From Theropithecus gelada (Eukaryota; Chordata; Mammalia; Primates; Cercopithecidae), in NCBI RefSeq assembly GCF_003255815.1, contig NC_037673.1, positions 13,138,666 to 13,202,665 on the forward strand: a stretch of 64,000 bases of DNA, given 5' to 3'. The translations under genes were made by a program, and so were the position numbers. The notes under the pieces were generated by a model that was given only the letters and a program-made list of their open reading frames with translations, was not told the origin of the DNA and ran no database searches. Of this stretch, positions 59,401 to 64,000 are shown piece after piece (the stretch's first letter is position 1; the number at the start of each line of letters is the position of its first letter).

Positions 59401-60778
59401 ATTAGTATTATTGTAGTTCTTGTTGTTTGGATTGAAGGTCTTATTCCAAACCTGTGTGCTCTTTCAGCAGATTTGCTTGTGGAGCGTCTGAAAGTGCAGA
59501 ACTCTGTGACTCTGTATTTAAAAAAATACTGCAAAATAAGTGGTAGATCCAAATCAAGGCTGGACAGTATGCTACTTAAAAGTCAGAGTGGGGAAGAGAA
59601 AAGGGAATGCTTCACAAGGATAAGGAGCAATTGTTGGCAATGGGCCACATCAAAGCCAGGTTTTCCGTTCTGTTGTTTTCATCTGGGGAGGCCCCTCCTC
59701 AGACTCAGCTATCCTCAAGAGACCTACTCGCATCTACTGTCTGACACTGGTGATAAATTCTCCTTCTGCTTCTCAGAAAACACATGCACATCCTGGGGGA
59801 CATTTTTTCTTTTAAGAAATTCTACAAGAAATTCATAGCTTCCTCTATACAAAGGAAGAGCAATTTAAACAGAGGGCTTTAAAATGAGCTTTTGTTTTAT
59901 CACCAGCTCATCACAGAAACCTAAATGATTTCAAGAAGAATTATGGCTTTTACTTTCTTCTCAATAACAAAGACAATGATAACATATATTCTATGTAATA
60001 TATTAATATTAATATATAAATACAAATATATCCTATATATATGTAATATATATAGTATAATTGAACTTTTTATAAAATCAATTACATATATTTTATAAAA
60101 TCAATTACATAATACATACATAATTCCTATAACTATATAATAGGTGCTTCTGAACTCATGCAGCTAGTAATATTTGTATATTATGTATGTTATCTCAATG
60201 ACTTAGGAATTTTTAATATTTCTCATTGAGATTTGCACCTATATATATTTTTTTCCTATCATAATGCTCTTTACTATAACTGAGATAAGGAAAAATATTA
60301 TAAAATATTTAAGTAAAAGTTACTGTATAGTTTTAGCATAACTTAGTAGGCTTTTATTTTCTTTCTGGATGACTTAATATCACTAAAAAATTTCAAATTA
60401 TGCAAAGATTAAGCACTATTGTCTCATGAACAGAATTACAAAGTTTATTGGGTTTGACAGACATTTTTCAAGCTAGTATACATTGGACAGACTTTACCCC
60501 ACACTAAATGTAGGTTATAGTGTTTCTCCATATTAAATATGTTTGACAAAGAGAAAAATTTTAATTTGAGAATATGGGAAAAAATAATTTTGATAACCAA
60601 GGATGTATCCTGGGTATTAATATAGAAGCAGAAAGTAATGAAAAGTATTAGGGCATCTCTAGCCCATTTTATAAGCATATTTTTGTATTGATGAGATAAT
60701 AGACGTATTTTTATTTGTGCTCTAAGACAGATAATCCACATAGTTTATAAAATTACTATTTTTCATCATTCATAGCAT
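59401..60778. other. Unassigned, AT-rich in part
   Basis: 59401-59900 looks single-copy. 59990-60150 is TA-rich and includes a 23-bp tandem (TTTTATAAAATCAATTAC...) at 60068-60110. Confidence 0.4.
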
Positions 60779-61240
60779 CTGTATTGGTTAGGCTGGGTTA
60801 AAATGTGCTATGATAGCATACAGCCCTCAAATCTCAGTGGCCTAAAAGAATCACATTTTACTTTTCATTCATTCCGCATGTCCATTGTGGGTCAGCAGAT
60901 AGCTGTGCTCCACCCTGTCACTTAGGGCCCTGTGTGATGGACACTGTAATTACCACCTGGTCTTTTGCCAGATTCTGTAGCACAGAAAAATTCAGGCTTG
61001 GAGGTTATGCATCAGCAACAAAATGCTTAGCCCAAAAGTTATATATATATTTTTCATCCCTCACAACTTCTTAGCCAGAACTGGTTATGTAGCCCTGCCA
61101 ATTAAAAAAATGAGCCAGGCTTACAATTGCTCCCATGTACCTGGTCAGGGAGAGATGAAATATTTTGCAACACCAGTGACTACCAAATTGTGTAACCCAT
61201 TGTTACTGCTTTCTAAGAACTGAGGGCCATTGAATCATGA
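60779..61240 (-). mobile_element. Ancient LTR-like relic
   Basis: It starts TGTATTGGTTAGGCTGGG and contains 'CTCAAATCTCAGTGGCCTAA', 'GTGGGTCAGCAGATAGCTGT' and 'CTTCTTAGCCAGAACTGGTTATG', the antisense order of a familiar mammalian repeat beginning TGTATTAG. Family name uncertain. Confidence 0.45.
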
Positions 61241-61466
61241 TGAAACCATTAGGTGAGGGAAGTATTACAGATCAAACTTTTTATAAAATCAAATTTATAG
61301 AGTATCAGCTTTAAAATTCTATTTCCATGCTAAAACCATTTGGGGGAAAAACATAAATAAAACAAATTTATCATGCTGGATGGGAAGATAACAAATACCT
61401 AAAGGAAAGTGGAGGATCTTGAGAACCATTGAAATAAAGCACTGAAGAACTGCATGGAGAGTAAAC

Positions 61467-61846
61467 TGATATGGTTTGATTTTGAGTCCCTACTCAAATC
61501 TCATCTTGAATTGTAATGCCCAGTTGTTGAAGGAGAGATCTGGTGGGAGGTCATTGGATCATGGGGACAGTTTCCTCCATGCCGTTCTTGTGATAGTGAC
61601 TGAATTCTCATGAGATCTATTGGTTTTATAAGGAGCTCTTCCCCGCTTCACTTCTAACACATGCTCTCTCTTGCCTGCCACCATGTTAGGTGTGCCTGCT
61701 TCTCCCTCTGACATCATTGTAAGTTCCCTGAGGCTTCCCCAGCCATGCAGAACTGTGAGTCAATTAAACCTATTTTATTTATAAATTATTATAAATTATC
61801 CAGTCTCAGGCATTTCTTTATAGCAGTGTGAAAACAGACAAATACA
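61467..61846 (+). mobile_element. MST/THE1-type MaLR, 5' LTR
   Basis: It starts TGATATGGTTTGATTTTG and ends AATACA. It contains 'GGTGGGAGGTCATTGGATCA', 'TTGCCTGCCACCATG' and 'AGTCAATTAAACC' (poly(A)-type signal). Confidence 0.95.
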
Positions 61847-62452
61847 GTTAATTGGTACAAGGAGTGGGGTTGGAGCCCTCACACAGAGTTCCCACTGGGG
61901 CACTGCCTAGTGGAGTTGTGAGAAGAGGACCACCTCTAGATGCCAGAATGGTAGATCCACTGACAGGTTGAACCTTATGCCTAGAAGAGCCACAGACACT
62001 CAAAACCAACCTGGGAAAGCAGCTGGGAGGGGGACTGTACCCTGCAAGGCCACAGCAGAGCTGCCCAAGACTGTGGAAGCCCACCTCTTGCATCAACATG
62101 ACCTGGATATGAAGCATGGAGACAAAGGAGATCATTTCAGAGCTTTAAGATTTAATGACTGTCCTGGAAGATTTCAGACTTGCATGGGGCCTGTAGCCCC
62201 TTTGTTTTGGCCAATTTCTCCATTTTGGAATGGGAGGTATTTACCCAATGCCCTATTTAGGAAGTAACTAACTTGGTTTTGATTTTATAGGCTCATAGGC
62301 AGAAGAGACTTGTCTTGTCTCAGATAAGATTTTGGACTGTTGACTTTCAAATTAATGCTGAAATTAGTCAAGAATTTGGGGGATAGTTGGGAACACTGGA
62401 TTGATTGTGAAATATGAGGATATGAGATTTGGGAGGGGCCAGGGGCAGAATG
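61847..62452 (+). mobile_element. MaLR internal region, short
   Basis: Six bases after the LTR comes TGGTACAAGGAGTGGGG (61853-61869), a near-match to a tRNA-Leu primer-binding site. The remainder (about 600 bp) is non-coding. The longest frame is 99 codons (61968-62267) with no retroviral domain, as is usual for MaLRs, which lack env and most pol. It ends in a purine-rich stretch (GGGAGGGGCCAGGGG) just before the 3' LTR, consistent with a polypurine tract. Confidence 0.88.
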
Positions 62453-62801
62453 GTATGGTTTGACTTTGTGTCCTCACCCAAATCTCATCTCAAATTGAAA
62501 TCCCCAGGTGTTGAGGGAGGGATCTGGTGGGAGGTGATTGGATCATGGGGGTGGTTTCCTCCATGCTGTTCTCTTAATAGTGAGTGAGTTATGAGATCTG
62601 ATAAGGGGTCTTCGCTCTTTTCTTCCTACACACTCTCTCTCTTGCATGCTGCCATGTAAGACCTGCCTGCTTCCCATTACACCATGATTGTAAGTTTCCT
62701 GAGGCCTCCTCAACAATGTGGAACTGTGTCAGTTAAACCTTTTTTCTTTGTAAATTACCCAGTCTCAGGTATGACCTTAGAGCAGTGTGAAAGCCAACTA
62801 A
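62453..62801 (+). mobile_element. MST/THE1-type MaLR, 3' LTR
   Basis: It starts TGGTATGGTTTGACTTTG and aligns with the 5' LTR throughout, with many differences (an old insertion). TAAAC occurs just before the 5' LTR (61462-61466) and at 62802-62806, a plausible 5-bp TSD although the final bases of this LTR are altered. Confidence 0.93.
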
Positions 62802-63432
62802 TAAACACATACAGATGTGTACATATGCATGGTGGATGATGTGTCTGCGTTTTCAAAAAAGAGGAAAGCCATGTAGCCTGGTCCTCATTGCCAAAACGTT
62901 ATTGTTTTTAAAATTTTTAAGTGGGAGTTGTGGTTATGTCTACTATAGGGGCTTTAGGAATTTTATGTTATGGTTATTCTCCACAATTAATCACACACTC
63001 TCTATATATGAATGTTGTACATATATGTGGGTGTATATATAAATATACACACAAATATAAATATATTTACATGTATTATATATCTGTATGCAACATATAT
63101 GTATAGAATACATATAAATATAGCTATATAGGTATATGTGTGTATATATAAAATATGTATTTTTATATGTATAAACATGTATAGGTATAGTTACATGTAT
63201 TCTATACATGTGTATAATATACATATATATTTTGTATATGCATACATATTTATATACCTATATATCTGTGCATATATAGCTATATAAATGTGTATATATA
63301 CACACATGTGCATATATAGGAATATACATACTTACAGGTATATACATGCCTAGATATAGGTATATGAATATATGTATATATGCATATATAAATATATTTA
63401 CACAAATATATGTAAATATTATATATATATTT

Positions 63433-63470
63433 TGCACTCCAGCCTGGGCAACAGAGTGAGACCTTGTCTC
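63433..63470 (+). mobile_element. Alu 3'-end fragment
   Basis: 'CACTCCAGCCTGGGCAACAG' to 'GACCTTGTCTC', followed by a TAAAATAAAATGAAATAAAA tail. Nothing of the Alu upstream of this survives. The preceding bases are TA-rich. Confidence 0.9.
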
Positions 63471-63574
63471 TATAAAATAAAATGAAATAAAATAATACAT
63501 ACAAATTTTGCATGCAAATGTATAATGAATAATGAATACACATATTTGTATGCATAAATATATACAAATGTATA

Positions 63575-63796
63575 ATGAATACATATATTTGTATGTATAA
63601 AATCATACAAAATTGTATGTAATTGTGTGTAATCACATACAATTCTATAATGTTTACACATATACATATATTTTTGTATTTTTAGTAGAAGCAGGGTTTC
63701 ACCATGTTGTCCAGTTTTGAACTCCTGACCTCAGGTGATTACATACAATTACATACAATTTTGTATGATTTTATACATACAAATATATGTAATCAT
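63575..63796. repeat. Inverted repeat, 62-bp arms, about 98-bp spacer
   Basis: Left arm 63575-63636, right arm 63735-63796. They match as complements at 60 of 62 positions by hand count. The spacer holds an antisense Alu fragment. Confidence 0.93.
63671..63739 (-). mobile_element. Alu middle fragment
   Basis: 'TTTGTATTTTTAGTAGAAGC', 'TTTCACCATGTTGTCCAG', 'CTCCTGACCTCAGGTGAT': antisense left-monomer sequence. It comes from a different part of Alu and the opposite strand to the fragment at 63433-63470. Confidence 0.92.
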
Positions 63797-63824
63797 GTGC
63801 ATATATAAACATATTTACATATGT

Positions 63825-64000
63825 ATATATTTACATGTATACATATATTTATAGTATTTACATGTATACATTTATTAGGTTGGTGAAAAAATGCGGTTTT
63901 TGCTGGCATCTTTAATGGCAAAAAAACACAAGATTTTTGCACCAACCTAATATATGTATACATGTAAATACTATAAATATATGTATACATGTAAATATAT
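63825..64000. repeat. Palindrome with 50-bp arms centred on MADE1
   Basis: 63825-63874 and 63951-64000 are reverse complements at 49 of 50 positions. MADE1, itself a terminal-repeat element, fills the centre. The right arm runs to the last base of the window, so the palindrome may be longer. Confidence 0.93.
63875..63950. mobile_element. MADE1 mariner MITE, near full length
   Basis: TTAGGTTGGTG ... CACCAACCTAA with intact outer terminal repeats, flanked by TA at 63873-63874 and 63951-63952. The interior keeps GCGGTTTTTGC and AATGGCAAAAA, the bases that pair in miR-548-type hairpins, with a small deletion on the left arm. Confidence 0.95.

Larger units (their letters stand above)
63000..64000. 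repeat. AT-rich palindromic block (TA/CA satellite-like)
   Basis: About 1 kb of A/T-rich sequence with many short palindromes and TATA/CATA runs, reaching the window edge. It encloses two Alu fragments, a MADE1 and two long inverted repeats. Frames of 60-120 codons here, rich in Ile, Tyr and His, are low-complexity artefacts. Confidence 0.93.

Noticed and set aside
59272..59838. 188-codon plus-strand open frame
   Set aside because: It starts in the inverted L1 segment and runs into unrelated flank; no conserved domain or gene structure.
63000..63990. Ile/Tyr/His-rich frames of 60-120 codons on the minus strand
   Set aside because: Translations of TA/CA low-complexity sequence and Alu fragments.

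Overview
The window is primate nuclear DNA made almost entirely of interspersed repeats. It is most likely from an Old World monkey (macaque, baboon or vervet type). The youngest Alus, at 7320-7617 (minus) and 40203-40500 (plus), have the 'CAAGCCTGTAATCCC' / 'GGGATTACAGGCTTGAGCC' diagnostic typical of cercopithecid AluY lineages and are flanked by perfect target-site duplications (TSDs). Species and chromosome cannot be fixed from the sequence. I find no credible host protein-coding gene, tRNA, rRNA or snRNA gene. The open frames lie in L1, ERV or Alu sequence, or are short chance frames in AT-rich DNA.

Layout. 1-6060: L1 pieces and Alus, including an old minus-strand L1 whose 5' part is inverted (405-3735). 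6060-10390: a decayed hAT-type transposase relic, two Alus with perfect TSDs, then mostly non-repetitive DNA. 10392-14077: an endogenous-retrovirus cluster with a solo LTR12 (HERV-9 type, minus), another ERV1-like LTR, and two LTRs of one family in opposite orientation, one split by an Alu. 14078-20850: mostly single-copy DNA with L2, MIR and one MaLR LTR. 20855-24632: a MaLR LTR, then the 5' end of an ERVL provirus on the minus strand (MLT2-type LTR, tRNA-Leu-like primer-binding site, broken gag). 24730-26395: a second 5'-inverted L1. 26396-33590: AT-rich DNA, Alus, an MLT1-like relic and a GGAA microsatellite. 33590-35410: an old minus-strand L1 with a ~50-bp L1 inserted in it. 35411-41370: mostly unassigned DNA with one young Alu.

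41370-46135: an old L1 that keeps its tandem-repeat 5' UTR, ORF1 and part of ORF2, interrupted by a THE1-type solo LTR and an Alu. It is followed by a younger L1 ORF2 fragment (46136-46880) and a Tigger-like DNA element. 47462-61466: mostly unassigned DNA with two more 5'-inverted L1s (49555-50345; 58763-59400), MIR, L2, hAT and MADE1 elements. 61467-62806: a short but complete MaLR element (LTR, internal region, LTR). 63000-64000: an AT-rich block with two long, nearly perfect inverted repeats, one of them centred exactly on a MADE1 element.

No genes act together here. The history is one of nested insertions, L1 twin priming and local duplication. The most unusual structure is the palindromic AT-rich block at the right edge. 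No new protein-coding system was found.
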